Below, piece by piece: positions 55,962-64,000 of a DNA stretch of 64,000 nt. The stretch is taken from positions 4,154,001 through 4,218,000 of the forward strand of contig NZ_AP024630.1 in the NCBI RefSeq assembly GCF_019976975.1. The letters run 5' to 3'. The position numbers and the translations under genes were made by a program. Source of the DNA: Arthrobacter sp. NtRootA1. GTDB taxonomy: Bacteria > Actinomycetota > Actinomycetes > Actinomycetales > Micrococcaceae. The notes under the pieces are model-generated. The model was given only the letters and a program-made list of their open reading frames with translations. It was not told where the DNA came from and made no database searches. Numbering within the stretch: position 1 is the first letter of the stretch; every line of letters begins with the position of its first letter.

Positions 55962-57254
55962 CTAGAGAGTAATAGCGGCCTCGACGCCCTTGGACGTCAG
56001 TTCGCGCCAGATTCCCCTTGTGTCAACGATTGCCTTGCCTGCAAGAAGACCTGAATCGACGCTCTTGAATTCGTCATGGTCTACCAAGACGACGACGACA
56101 TCTGCCTGCGCGATCGCATCTTCCGTGTTTGCAAGTTCAACATTGCGACGGTTGGCGAGTGCCTTGGGCAGCGCCTCGACGTGCGGTTCAGCAACAAGGA
56201 CCTTGGCGGTGGGCAATTCATCTGCCAAAGCGGCCGTGATCCCAATGGCCGGAGATTCACGAAGGTCATCAATGTTGGCCTTGAAAGCCAACCCGAGCGT
56301 AGCGATCTTGGCCTCGCTGCCAAAGGATTCTGACGCTTTGCGGACCTGTTCCACTACCCATTCAGGTTTGGAATCATTGACTTCGCGTGCGGTACGGATC
56401 AGCTTGGATTCAGTGGGTGCGGCGGCCACGATGAACCAAGGATCAACTGCGATGCAGTGCCCACCGACGCCAGGGCCAGGCTGAAGAATGTTAACCCTCG
56501 GGTGGTGGTTCGCCAATCGAATCAGCTCCCAGACATCGATATCCAGCTTGTCGCTGATCACGGAAAGCTCGTTGGCGAAGGCGATGTTTACGTCGCGGTA
56601 AGAATTTTCAACAAGCTTTGCCATCTCAGCAGTGACATCGTCCGTCACCAGGATCTCGCCTTGGCAGAAGACAGCATAGAGGTCCTTTGCCAGCTCAGCC
56701 GCTGCAGACGTAATGCCACCGACAATGCGGTCATTGGTCACAAGTTCGATCATGACCCGGCCAGGGAGTACTCGCTCCGGGCAGTGCGCAAAGTGGATAA
56801 CGGGTGCTCCGCCCGCCCCATCCAAAGAGAGATCCGGCCGCAGGGCCAGGATGTACTCGGCCAAGTGGCGCGTCGCACGCGGAGGCGACGTGGATTCGAG
56901 GATGACGAGTTCGTCTCCGACCAGCTGCGGTGCGATCCCACGGGCCGCGGCCTCGATGTAGCTGAGATCCGCTGAGTGGTCCTCGCGGAAGGGTGTCGGC
57001 ACAGCCACGATGTAAGCCTGCGCTGCTGGAGTTTCCGTCGTCGCCCGCAGATTGCCCTGGCTGACTGCCCCGGCAACGTGAACACCCAGATCAGGCTCAA
57101 CGAAGGGAACCTCGCCACGGTTTACGGCGTCGACGGTGTTCTGATTCACGTCAACACCGATGACATTAATGCCGTTAGTGGCAAGGATGGCTGCAGTGGG
57201 CAAGCCGATGTAGCCCAGTCCGATAACTGCGACAGTCTTACTGGTGGTGGTCAT
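55962..57254 (-). CDS. wecC: UDP-N-acetyl-D-mannosamine dehydrogenase
   Basis: A 430-residue NAD-dependent nucleotide-sugar dehydrogenase that oxidises UDP-ManNAc to UDP-ManNAcA. The N-terminal Rossmann motif is VAVIGLGYIGLPTAAILA, the middle has ILESTSPPRATRHLAEYI and FAHCPERVLPGR, and the catalytic Cys is in PGVGGHCIAVDPWFIV. The C-terminal domain has ATLGLAFKANIDDLRESPAI. The PERVLPGR motif and length match WecC rather than UDP-Glc dehydrogenases. It works with wecB, which lies 8.5 kb away on the other strand. Confidence 0.93.
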   Translation of the reverse strand: MTTTSKTVAVIGLGYIGLPTAAILATNGINVIGVDVNQNTVDAVNRGEVPFVEPDLGVHVAGAVSQGNLRATTETPAAQAYIVAVPTPFREDHSADLSYIEAAARGIAPQLVGDELVILESTSPPRATRHLAEYILALRPDLSLDGAGGAPVIHFAHCPERVLPGRVMIELVTNDRIVGGITSAAAELAKDLYAVFCQGEILVTDDVTAEMAKLVENSYRDVNIAFANELSVISDKLDIDVWELIRLANHHPRVNILQPGPGVGGHCIAVDPWFIVAAAPTESKLIRTAREVNDSKPEWVVEQVRKASESFGSEAKIATLGLAFKANIDDLRESPAIGITAALADELPTAKVLVAEPHVEALPKALANRRNVELANTEDAIAQADVVVVLVDHDEFKSVDSGLLAGKAIVDTRGIWRELTSKGVEAAITL

Positions 57255-57269
57255 TTTGTCCCCTATTTT

Positions 57270-59159
57270 TTAAACGGTGATGTGTTCTTTGGGATCGCCA
57301 AAGAACTTGATTTCGCCAGACGCCGCCAATTCATCGTCCGAGATGTCCCAAGTGTGACCTTCTGCCTGACGCATCTGGCAGAAGTTGAACCTGTCGGCGG
57401 CGTAGATAGAGCCGCCAGCGGTGGCAACTGATTTCAAGAAGGCGGTGTCCTCACCCCGGTTGAGAGGCTCGAATGGGTGCGCCTTGAAAACTTCGCTGCG
57501 GGCCGTGATGGTTGGACCCATCACGAACCTGCTGTACTGATGCTCCTTGTGTGGCATACGCAAAACCGTGGCTTGGGTTGAAACGAAGTGCATGTGGTGC
57601 GCATGCTTCCCAACGACATCAGCTTTGGAATAGTCAAGCGCGTGGAGCATGTCCGCAAGGTAGTTCGGACCGTAGTAATCGTCGTCATCCATCTTGGTCA
57701 GGACGTCTCCTGAAGCTGCGGCGACACAGAGATTGAGGCATTCCCCCAGCGTCGTCCCACGGGGCTCCGTCAGCACCGTGTAACGCTCCACGCCGTACTT
57801 TGCCGCCAATGAAGCCGCACGTTCGGATGTGATCTCAAATCCGTGAGTCAGCAACACCAGCTCAAGATCCACTCCTACTTGGCTTCCAACCGTAGCGAAT
57901 ACATGCTCAAGCTGATGAGGCCGAATGGTTGGTACCAAGGCGCTGGCAGAAGGAAGCCGGACGGGCCGGCTGCGATCCGGCAGGGCAGAAGCCACTATCG
58001 TCTCGGCCCTGTGCGCATATGTATTTCCTGCCCAAATGCGTCGCTGGCCCTTATGGACTACCCGATCATTGAGCTCCGGGCTTCGCGCCAGCATGCGAAT
58101 CTGGTGCTCGCCTTGTCCTTGGGATTCGGCTACAAACACTTCATCCGGTTCGAAGAATCGTCTGATGGCAGTGCTCGGAGCAGAGACGACTGGCGTGCCT
58201 GAAGCGGTGATTTCAAAAATTCGACGCGCACACATGCTGGGTGAGTCCACCACCGAGTTCACGTTGAGGAAGACTTTATAGGCCCGGTAGGCCGTGAGCA
58301 TGGTGGCGTAGTCCAGGCTTCCAACAACGTTCTCGGAGAACGGAACCGGGAACTGATAGTTCGAGTCCCCGCCCAGTTGCCGTGAGAAGATCTCGAGGAC
58401 AGGGCCGGACTTGGCCGATGCATCCCGAGCGGCCATCAGGAGCATGTCCATCTGCTGCCGGCGTTCCGGATACTTGTGCGCGAAATACATGCCCGCGAAC
58501 GCCACTCCCCGGGAGTGCCGTCCCTGCCCCACGCGTATGGGGTTGTGGATGGCTGGCTGTGCAGCAAAAGGAAGAGCCTGGATCCGGTCGTGGCCCAGAT
58601 CCTCCTTGTAGAACGGGATCCGGCCGGAATCGCTGGTGAAGACCACATCGAACTGACGCGCCGCAGGCAGGAAGTCTTCGTAGTGGGGTGGATCTTCCTT
58701 ATTCCAGAAGACTGTGGGAATTGATCGCTTACGGCACCATTCCAGAAGTGCCAGAAATTCAGGCTTGGGGCCGGATGTTCCCGCAAGTTCATACTTCCAT
58801 GAACCTTGGTTTCCGTTCCATGCGGATTCAACGAAGAGGAAGTCGATCTCAGTCTCGCCGAGTTGCTGCAACCAGCGATCTTTGCGGAGGTGGAGCAGAT
58901 TCCACTCGAACGAGAATGCCGCTGACGAAAAGTCGTCAAGGATCACGCCGACGGTCAAGTCCGAGCGCCGCGGCTCCCGGTCAGGAACGCGGTACGGGCC
59001 AAAGATTGGAGGCCCATCTTGTTCTGCCTGTTGGCCCACTGATCGGTTTCCGTTGATGCGTCGGTCTATCCTTTTTCGACGGAGCCATTCATTGAATTGA
59101 TCCAGTCCGCCTTCGCGCAAATGCCACACGGCCTTGCGGGCTTCAACCATCATTTTCAT
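57270..59159 (-). CDS. CgeB-like / GT2 two-domain glycosyltransferase
   Basis: A 629-residue protein. Residues 65-390 are a CgeB-like GT-B domain (LLEWCRKRSIPTVFWNKEDP, VAFAGMYFAHKYPERR, SMCARRIFEITASGTPVV), closely similar to that of the 47505-50468 gene. From about residue 410 a GT2 domain follows with LTEPRGTTLGECLNLCVAAA and the metal-binding VLTKMDDDDYYGPNYLADML, so it looks catalytically intact. EHITV is the C-terminus. GGAAGGG lies before the ATG. The start follows the ABC ATPase stop by one base. Confidence 0.85.
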   Translation of the reverse strand: MKMMVEARKAVWHLREGGLDQFNEWLRRKRIDRRINGNRSVGQQAEQDGPPIFGPYRVPDREPRRSDLTVGVILDDFSSAAFSFEWNLLHLRKDRWLQQLGETEIDFLFVESAWNGNQGSWKYELAGTSGPKPEFLALLEWCRKRSIPTVFWNKEDPPHYEDFLPAARQFDVVFTSDSGRIPFYKEDLGHDRIQALPFAAQPAIHNPIRVGQGRHSRGVAFAGMYFAHKYPERRQQMDMLLMAARDASAKSGPVLEIFSRQLGGDSNYQFPVPFSENVVGSLDYATMLTAYRAYKVFLNVNSVVDSPSMCARRIFEITASGTPVVSAPSTAIRRFFEPDEVFVAESQGQGEHQIRMLARSPELNDRVVHKGQRRIWAGNTYAHRAETIVASALPDRSRPVRLPSASALVPTIRPHQLEHVFATVGSQVGVDLELVLLTHGFEITSERAASLAAKYGVERYTVLTEPRGTTLGECLNLCVAAASGDVLTKMDDDDYYGPNYLADMLHALDYSKADVVGKHAHHMHFVSTQATVLRMPHKEHQYSRFVMGPTITARSEVFKAHPFEPLNRGEDTAFLKSVATAGGSIYAADRFNFCQMRQAEGHTWDISDDELAASGEIKFFGDPKEHITV

Positions 59160-59160
59160 C

Positions 59161-60054
59161 TCAGCGCCCTTCCATTCGGCGTCCGCTGGATCTCTCCATG
59201 ATTTGAGTGGCCACGAGATTTGCCCTTGCTTCGTCCCTGATCCGTGCGGCAGTAATGTTGTTGCCCTTTGAGAGGTTCGAGGAAAACTCCTGATACAGGT
59301 TGGTGGTCTCTTCCGACGAGCCGTCCATGATCAATTCGCCCTTATCCAGCCAAATCACACGGGTGCACATGTTTCGGATGGTGTCCAGGCTGTGGCTGAC
59401 AATGAACACACAGCCGGCCTGGGCCCGCAACTCATCCATGCGTGCCTTGCTACGGTCGTTGAATTGAGCATCGCCTGTATTCAAAGCTTCGTCGACCAGG
59501 AGGATCTCCGGGTTGACTGCGGCGGCAATGGCGAAACGAAGCCGCGAGGCCATGCCCGATGAGTAGGACTTCATGGGAAGGTAGATCGCGGAGTCCAAGC
59601 CTGACACTTCAACGATGCTCTCGAAGCGCTGATCGATTTCATCCATGTCCATACCCATGGCAAGGCAACCAAGGACCACGTTCTGGTCGCCTGACAAATC
59701 GGGAACAAGCGCGGCGTGAACACCCAGGAGGACCGGCGTGCTTGACGCGTACACCGCCCCATCCGTGGGTGCAGCCTGTCCGCTGATCAGCTTCATCAGG
59801 GTGCTCTTACCGGAGCCGTTGCGGCCGATAATGCCTACGGATTCGCCTCGCTCCACCACCAACGAGAGTTCCTTCAGTGCGCTGACCGTCACCAGGTTCT
59901 CGCGTCCCAGAAGCTTCCGGAGACTTCCCCGGATACCTTTCCGGGTGGACGTGGAACGTTCAATGGAGGAAGGCACCTTATAGGTCATCTTCACCCGGTC
60001 CACCACTACGCAGGGCGGGCCGTCCAGGAACACAGCCTCATCAATCGCGACCAT
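59161..60054 (-). CDS. Polysaccharide ABC exporter, ATP-binding protein (Wzt/TagH-like)
   Basis: A 297-residue ATPase that powers export of a lipid-linked polymer. Walker A is GIIGRNGSGKSTLMKLISG, the signature region SYSSGMASRLRFAIAAAV, Walker B EILLVDEALNTGDAQF, and the H-loop FIVSHSLDTIRNMC. These match the TagH/Wzt group. The protein lacks the C-terminal carbohydrate-binding domain of long Wzt proteins, so export probably does not need recognition of a modified chain end by this subunit. ATG 60054 overlaps the end of the permease gene by 14 bases and follows GGGGAAGAG; an upstream start at 60090 is less likely. Confidence 0.92.
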   Translation of the reverse strand: MVAIDEAVFLDGPPCVVVDRVKMTYKVPSSIERSTSTRKGIRGSLRKLLGRENLVTVSALKELSLVVERGESVGIIGRNGSGKSTLMKLISGQAAPTDGAVYASSTPVLLGVHAALVPDLSGDQNVVLGCLAMGMDMDEIDQRFESIVEVSGLDSAIYLPMKSYSSGMASRLRFAIAAAVNPEILLVDEALNTGDAQFNDRSKARMDELRAQAGCVFIVSHSLDTIRNMCTRVIWLDKGELIMDGSSEETTNLYQEFSSNLSKGNNITAARIRDEARANLVATQIMERSSGRRMEGR

Positions 60055-60928
60055 AGGTCTCTTCCCCTCTCCAGAAGAAGATGAATCCAACCAGCAGGGC
60101 CGCCAATGAAACTACGGCCAACGTGGCCCATGATTCCCACGCAGGAACCCGGTCATAGAGGACGCAGCTCCGGACGATATCAATGACGTTGAACAGTGGA
60201 TTGAACTTCATGATGGCCAGCAACGTGGGCTCATGAACAAAGCGTTCATAGGAGTAGAAGACAGCGGAGCCGTACATCCACGCGCGGATCGCGAAGGGCA
60301 AGAGGTGCGTTACGTCATGGGCAATCGAAATAATTCTCGCAAGGATCATTCCGATTCCGAGGTTGAAGATGAATTGGAGCAGTAGGGCAGGTACGATCAG
60401 CACCCAATGCCAGCTGATCTTCTCCGCAGGAGGCAACACTACGATCAACAAGAGCATGCCCAGAACAAGCGGAACAGACGAAAGGAGCTCCCTGATGTTT
60501 GCGCCGAGCGGTAGGGCGGCACGCGGGAAATTGAAGGCCTGAACAACAGACTTTCCGTTCCGGATGGAGCGGGCACCTTCCGTAATTGCGCCGGAACTGA
60601 ATTGGAACATGAAGATGCCGACGATCAGGTACCCAATGAAGTTTTCGATGCCACCGCTCGTGTTGAGCAGCATGCCGAAAATCACGTAGTAAGTGAGCCC
60701 GTTGAAGACCGGGTTGAGCAGGAGCCAGGCGCTCCCCAACCGGTCTTTTCGGGTTCCCGTCTGCACTCGGGCGCGGGCATCGTAGAAGATGAACTGCCGG
60801 TAATCCCACAGCCTTACCAAGTAATCCAGGAATCCGGGTCTGGAACCCACCCTGGACAACTTCCGCATGTCCACGGACATCGGTTGGATGGCCGCGGGCG
60901 GCGGAAGCTTTGCTTTCTTCGCCGACAT
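60041..60928 (-). CDS. Polysaccharide ABC exporter permease (Wzm/TagG-like)
   Basis: A 295-residue ABC-2 type membrane protein with six hydrophobic segments. RVQTGTRKDRLGSAWLLLNP is the typical N-terminal amphipathic region of this family, and GKSVVQAFNFPRAALPLGA is the conserved cytoplasmic loop. It exports the lipid-linked polymer with the overlapping ATPase gene. The operon context with WecC and glycosyltransferases supports export of a ManNAcA-containing wall polymer. Confidence 0.93.
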   Translation of the reverse strand: MSAKKAKLPPPAAIQPMSVDMRKLSRVGSRPGFLDYLVRLWDYRQFIFYDARARVQTGTRKDRLGSAWLLLNPVFNGLTYYVIFGMLLNTSGGIENFIGYLIVGIFMFQFSSGAITEGARSIRNGKSVVQAFNFPRAALPLGANIRELLSSVPLVLGMLLLIVVLPPAEKISWHWVLIVPALLLQFIFNLGIGMILARIISIAHDVTHLLPFAIRAWMYGSAVFYSYERFVHEPTLLAIMKFNPLFNVIDIVRSCVLYDRVPAWESWATLAVVSLAALLVGFIFFWRGEETYGRD

Positions 60929-60949
60929 CAGCTGACCCTCCTTACGTTG

Positions 60950-62680
60950 TTAGACGCCCAAATTTTCATATGCCCGGATGTATGCTCGGGCATTTGCTTG
61001 CCACGTCCTCGTGGCCAATACTTCTTGCCTACCAGCGGCGCCAAGCCGCTTCCGTAAACCTTCATCATCAAGCAATTCGTACAACACCTCAGCCAGTCCC
61101 CCGGGATCTTCAGCGTTCGCCACTCTGCCGTTTACGCCGTCGTGCACTATCTCCCGTAAGGCGTCCAGGTTGCTGGCCACCACAGGCCGGCCGGAGGCCA
61201 GTGCCTCCACAGGTTTGAGCGGGGTCACGGCCCGGGTCACAGCAAGGTCCTTGCGTGGAACCACAAAAATATCCAGCGCCAAGTGGTACAGGCGGGCCTG
61301 TTCCGGAGGAACACGCCCCGTGAAGATGGTCCGTTCCGATAGTCCCAGGCGCCGGACTTGGTCCTGAAGCGTGGGCGCGGCAGTGCCGTCCCCAACCAAA
61401 ACCAGCTTCAACTGTGGCAGTCGTGGCGCAAGCAGCGCAAATGCTGCGACCAGATCGTCAAGGCCTTCATAGTCCACAAGGCTGCTTACTGTCCCTATAT
61501 AGAGCCCGTTCGGGTCCAGGCCCAAAGCAAGCCGGGCCGCGCCATGATCCAGCGGTTCAGACAGGTACGCGCCGCCCACTGCGTTCGGGCAGATCAGGAT
61601 TTTGCTGTCCGGGACGCCCATGGCCACGATGTTGTGTTTCATGGATTCGCCGAGCGTCACTACAAGGTCCGCGCTCTGCATGACGTCGGCTTCCCGTTCG
61701 GTAAAGAGCTTGTACCGTTCGCTCCGGCGGGCTTCCTCGCCGCGCGTTGACGCCCACGTGTCAGCCAGTTGTCCTCGAACTTCGTAGGCCCACGGGACGT
61801 CCAAGGCGTTTGCGACTTCCCGGGCTACCAGGCCGTTGACGAAGTGGGTGGTGGTATGGAGGACCGACGGCCGGAAGTCACGGGCGAGGGACAAAATGCC
61901 TTCGGCCTGCTGCTGTAAGCGACCATGCATGGACGGCTCCATGCGCGCGGGCAGGAGGCGCTCGTAGCGCACGCCGTCAACAACGTCGTGCTGCCGCGCT
62001 GTCAACGCGCCGATTTGCACGGGGTAACCCAGGCGCGTTATAGCCATTGCTGACCAGCCGGCGTCCTGTTGGGCGGTCAGGATGGAATGGCTTCGCCGGG
62101 CGTAGCCGCTGCCGGTATGCGGTACGGAGTTCGTCAGCAGGTGCAGAACCTTGCGCGGTTGCGGTTTCACCGCGGATGCCGTCAGCGATGGACGCCACCC
62201 TTGGAAGACGCGGACTTCGGACTCAAGCCGCTGCCGCTGTTTTGCCATGCCGCCCCGCTCGCCAGCGAGGACGACGACGGCGCCGCTCATGTCGCCGTCG
62301 TACCACTTGCGTCTTGCGAGGGTCGCCGGAGTCCGGGTCGCCCCTGCGGCGAGGGGCAGGAAAACATCCGCCCACGCTGGCTGCCCGGCAGCGATGGCTA
62401 CTTCTGCGGCCTTGCGGGCGCGGTCGCCGTCAAGACCGGCACGGACCGCATGCTCAAACCGATGGGTAAGCCCAGCCGTGTCCCCCGCCGCGTGGCTGGC
62501 CAGCAAGAAGAGTGGACGGATGGAATTGGGCGCAAGCCTGGCCACGAAACGAGCCAGCGGCCTAACAATCCTGGACGGCAGGCGGCGAAGGACCTGGAGG
62601 AACAACACAACGGGCGACTCAGTGAGATGCTCCAACACGGTCCCTGCAGTCAAGGCAATGTTCTTGAGGAGTTGGATCAC
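60950..62680 (-). CDS. GT4-type glycosyltransferase with N-terminal extension
   Basis: A 576-residue protein. The first 170 residues are helix-rich (RRLPSRIVRPLARFVARLAP) with no recognised family. A GT-B domain of the GT4 type follows: NSVPHTGSGYARRSHSIL, YIGTVSSLVDYEGLDDLVAA, LVLVGDGTAAPTL, and LKPVEALASGRPVVASNLDA with the conserved Glu. Typical members are soluble or membrane-associated retaining glycosyltransferases. Its ATG overlaps the end of the next gene upstream by four bases (ATGA), so the two are coupled. Confidence 0.88.
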   Translation of the reverse strand: MIQLLKNIALTAGTVLEHLTESPVVLFLQVLRRLPSRIVRPLARFVARLAPNSIRPLFLLASHAAGDTAGLTHRFEHAVRAGLDGDRARKAAEVAIAAGQPAWADVFLPLAAGATRTPATLARRKWYDGDMSGAVVVLAGERGGMAKQRQRLESEVRVFQGWRPSLTASAVKPQPRKVLHLLTNSVPHTGSGYARRSHSILTAQQDAGWSAMAITRLGYPVQIGALTARQHDVVDGVRYERLLPARMEPSMHGRLQQQAEGILSLARDFRPSVLHTTTHFVNGLVAREVANALDVPWAYEVRGQLADTWASTRGEEARRSERYKLFTEREADVMQSADLVVTLGESMKHNIVAMGVPDSKILICPNAVGGAYLSEPLDHGAARLALGLDPNGLYIGTVSSLVDYEGLDDLVAAFALLAPRLPQLKLVLVGDGTAAPTLQDQVRRLGLSERTIFTGRVPPEQARLYHLALDIFVVPRKDLAVTRAVTPLKPVEALASGRPVVASNLDALREIVHDGVNGRVANAEDPGGLAEVLYELLDDEGLRKRLGAAGRQEVLATRTWQANARAYIRAYENLGV

Positions 62681-63948
62681 GCGATCCCCCGGGCATCGGC
62701 TGACTCCGGATTGACCAAGGAGGATATCGAGTCCATGTATCGCAGAGCCAGTTGGGCGTAGTCAGCGTTGTCCCGGACCCAGTCGCGTCCGCTGGTTCCC
62801 GAGGCCAGCCGGCTTCGGTCCTCGGAAAGCTCCCGCCACAGCTGCGCCACTGCTTCGGCGTTCGCAGCGACGACGTCGCCTCCCCCGGCTTCAATGATGA
62901 TGCGCTCCGCTTCACCGCGCACTACCGCCGTGACGTGCCTGCCAATGGCCAGAACCTCGTAGGTCTTGGACGGGACAGTGGTCTCGAACGATTTCCAGTC
63001 ATCACGGAGGGAGACGATGCACGTATCCGCCTCACGGTATTTCTCCATGACTGCTTGACCCTGCAACGAAGGGAAGAAGGTCACGGGCGCGTTGAGCTCG
63101 CGAGCCAATTTCACCAGTTGCGGACGGCTGGTGCCGTGTCCCACGAGCGTGAGGTGGAATCCCTCGCCGAGCAGCGCGCTTGCCCTGATAAGGATGTCCA
63201 GGCGCTGGCTCTTACCATGATTTCCGAGGTAGACGGCATGGAAGACGTCGCGTTCCAAGGCCGGGGGCTCAAGGAAAGGCATCGAGTTCAAATCAAGGCC
63301 GTTACTCACGGTAACGACGTTCTTGATGCCGCGGTCCCGCAGCGTTTCGGCAAACCCGTCCGTAACTGTGACAACCAGGTCCGCTCGCTGCTGGACGAAC
63401 TCGACCACGCGCTCCACCAGGCTTTTGACACTGCCTTGCACGATTCGGGCGTCGCGGGCCAGGTCCGGCCAAGCATCCCGCATCTCGACAATAAAAGGAA
63501 CCCTGCGAAGCCGGGAAAGTACGTACCCAGTAGCCAGCGTCGGGAGGCTCGGAGCGGTGGCGAGAATTGCGTCGGGTTTCTTGCCGCCCAAACCTATCGG
63601 AACGGACATCACCGCGGAGAAGAGTTGGTCAACGAAACGTGCCAGTGGCGAGGTGCCAAGATGCCGAAGGTACGGCACGCGCCTGATGGTTTCGCCGTGC
63701 GGGCCTTCCTGGTGGGCAAAAGCGAATCCGGCCTTTCGCCGGGGCAGATCCCGTTTGCCGTTGGGATAGTGCGCAACGGGAGCGACGACGTCGACGTCCC
63801 AGCCTGCTTTCCGGAATTCCCGGGTCAGGGACAGCCAACGGCGCTGCGGCGGGCTGTGCTCCGGCCAATACGAGTGGGTGAGAAGCATTAGACGCAACGG
63901 GAATGCAGGATTTACGGCAGCCGCGTCCCTGGGGAGGGAAGTATCCAT
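62677..63948 (-). CDS. GT4-type glycosyltransferase (WbuB-like)
   Basis: A 423-residue GT-B enzyme. The N-terminal part has LLTHSYWPEHSPPQRRWLSL and FRKAGWDVDVVAPVAHYP, as in WbuB/WcaI-type glycosyltransferases. The C-terminal part has FHAVYLGNHGKSQRLDILI, LTLVGHGTSRPQLVKLA and TVPSKTYEVLAIGRHVTAVV, then EAGGGDVVAANAEAVAQLW. It begins four bases after the partial gene at the window edge. It probably transfers the first or second sugar to a lipid carrier, but this is a guess. Confidence 0.9.
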   Translation of the reverse strand: MDTSLPRDAAAVNPAFPLRLMLLTHSYWPEHSPPQRRWLSLTREFRKAGWDVDVVAPVAHYPNGKRDLPRRKAGFAFAHQEGPHGETIRRVPYLRHLGTSPLARFVDQLFSAVMSVPIGLGGKKPDAILATAPSLPTLATGYVLSRLRRVPFIVEMRDAWPDLARDARIVQGSVKSLVERVVEFVQQRADLVVTVTDGFAETLRDRGIKNVVTVSNGLDLNSMPFLEPPALERDVFHAVYLGNHGKSQRLDILIRASALLGEGFHLTLVGHGTSRPQLVKLARELNAPVTFFPSLQGQAVMEKYREADTCIVSLRDDWKSFETTVPSKTYEVLAIGRHVTAVVRGEAERIIIEAGGGDVVAANAEAVAQLWRELSEDRSRLASGTSGRDWVRDNADYAQLALRYMDSISSLVNPESADARGIA

Positions 63949-63951
63949 GGA

Positions 63952-64000
63952 CTACTTGCCGTTGAGGCGGGGTCCGCGGATCCCCTTTGAGCGCAGGGCA
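63952..64000 (-). CDS. 3' end of a further gene of the polysaccharide locus
   Basis: On the minus strand an open frame enters from the window edge and ends with ALRSKGIRGPRLNGK and a TAG at 63952-63954. Only 15 residues are visible, so the product cannot be named. The stop is three bases from the next start, so it belongs to the same operon. Confidence 0.55.
   Translation of the reverse strand, partial: ALRSKGIRGPRLNGK

Noticed and set aside
1..64000. tRNA, rRNA, insertion sequences, prophage
   Set aside because: I saw no tRNA-like cloverleaf with a conserved T-arm, no rRNA segments and no transposase or integrase motifs in any frame. A tRNA search by program would be more sensitive.

Overview
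The window looks like chromosomal DNA of a high-GC actinobacterium of the family Micrococcaceae, most likely Arthrobacter or Paenarthrobacter. Supporting signs are the menaquinone genes menD and menC, twin-arginine-type secreted enzymes, CUT1 sugar importers without their own ATPase, an actinobacterial PHO box, an IdeR/DmdR-type iron box, many GTG starts and 4-bp ATGA/GTGA overlaps. This assignment is an inference from gene content; no rRNA or other marker is present. I saw no transposon, prophage, CRISPR array or tRNA.

Layout. 1-650: 3' part of an amino-acid ABC transporter ATPase gene with a strong terminator. 0.86-2.6 kb and 13.1-14.2 kb: menD and menC, separated by a catabolic island. 2.8-10.8 kb: LacI regulator, CUT1 importer, GH3 enzyme and a secreted glucoamylase-like (DUF3131/GH144-like) enzyme, with operator copies at both promoters; probably for a beta-glucan such as beta-1,2-glucan. 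11.0-13.1 kb: PhoX phosphatase with a PHO box overlapping the menC stop. 14.3-16.0 kb: small housekeeping or unknown genes. 16.1-22.1 kb: a second LacI regulator with a GH32 fructosidase and CUT1 importer, controlled by CTAACACGTGTTAG palindromes; probably sucrose or fructo-oligosaccharide use. 22.2-24.9 kb: an iron-box-controlled, apparently leaderless gene for an unusual fusion of adenylation domain, carrier domain and membrane acyltransferase. 25.2-26.5 kb: PAP2 phosphatase and a small unknown gene. 26.6-29.0 kb: three secreted SipW-type (TasA/camelysin-like) proteins and their probable dedicated signal peptidase. 29.1-31.9 kb: acyltransferase-3 protein and MFS transporter. 32.0-35.0 kb: a cysteine-free chaplin-like repeat protein with a LATTG sorting signal, and a Val/Pro-rich secreted partner. 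35.2-38.6 kb: MBL-fold hydrolase and a subtilase with five FG-GAP repeats. 38.8-43.2 kb: branched-chain 2-oxoacid dehydrogenase genes (E1 alpha, E1 beta, E2) divergent from an Lrp/AsnC regulator. 43.3-43.8 kb: DUF218 protein.

44.0-64.0 kb is a cell-surface polysaccharide locus. WecB (UDP-GlcNAc 2-epimerase) and WecC (UDP-ManNAc dehydrogenase) together supply UDP-ManNAcA. Around them are a two-part ABC polysaccharide exporter, five glycosyltransferases (several of them fusions), an FkbM-type methyltransferase, an SGNH-family protein, an alpha/beta-hydrolase-like protein and a secreted TIM-barrel-like protein. ManNAcA is a component of teichuronic acid in the relative Micrococcus luteus, so a teichuronic-acid-like wall polymer is the best guess. 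The locus continues past the right edge.

The most unusual items are the iron-regulated adenylation-carrier-acyltransferase fusion, the cysteine-free chaplin-like protein, a beta-sandwich-like domain present three times in one glycosyltransferase and again in the alpha/beta-hydrolase-like protein, and a 32-bp tandem repeat family present in two intergenic regions in opposite orientation.
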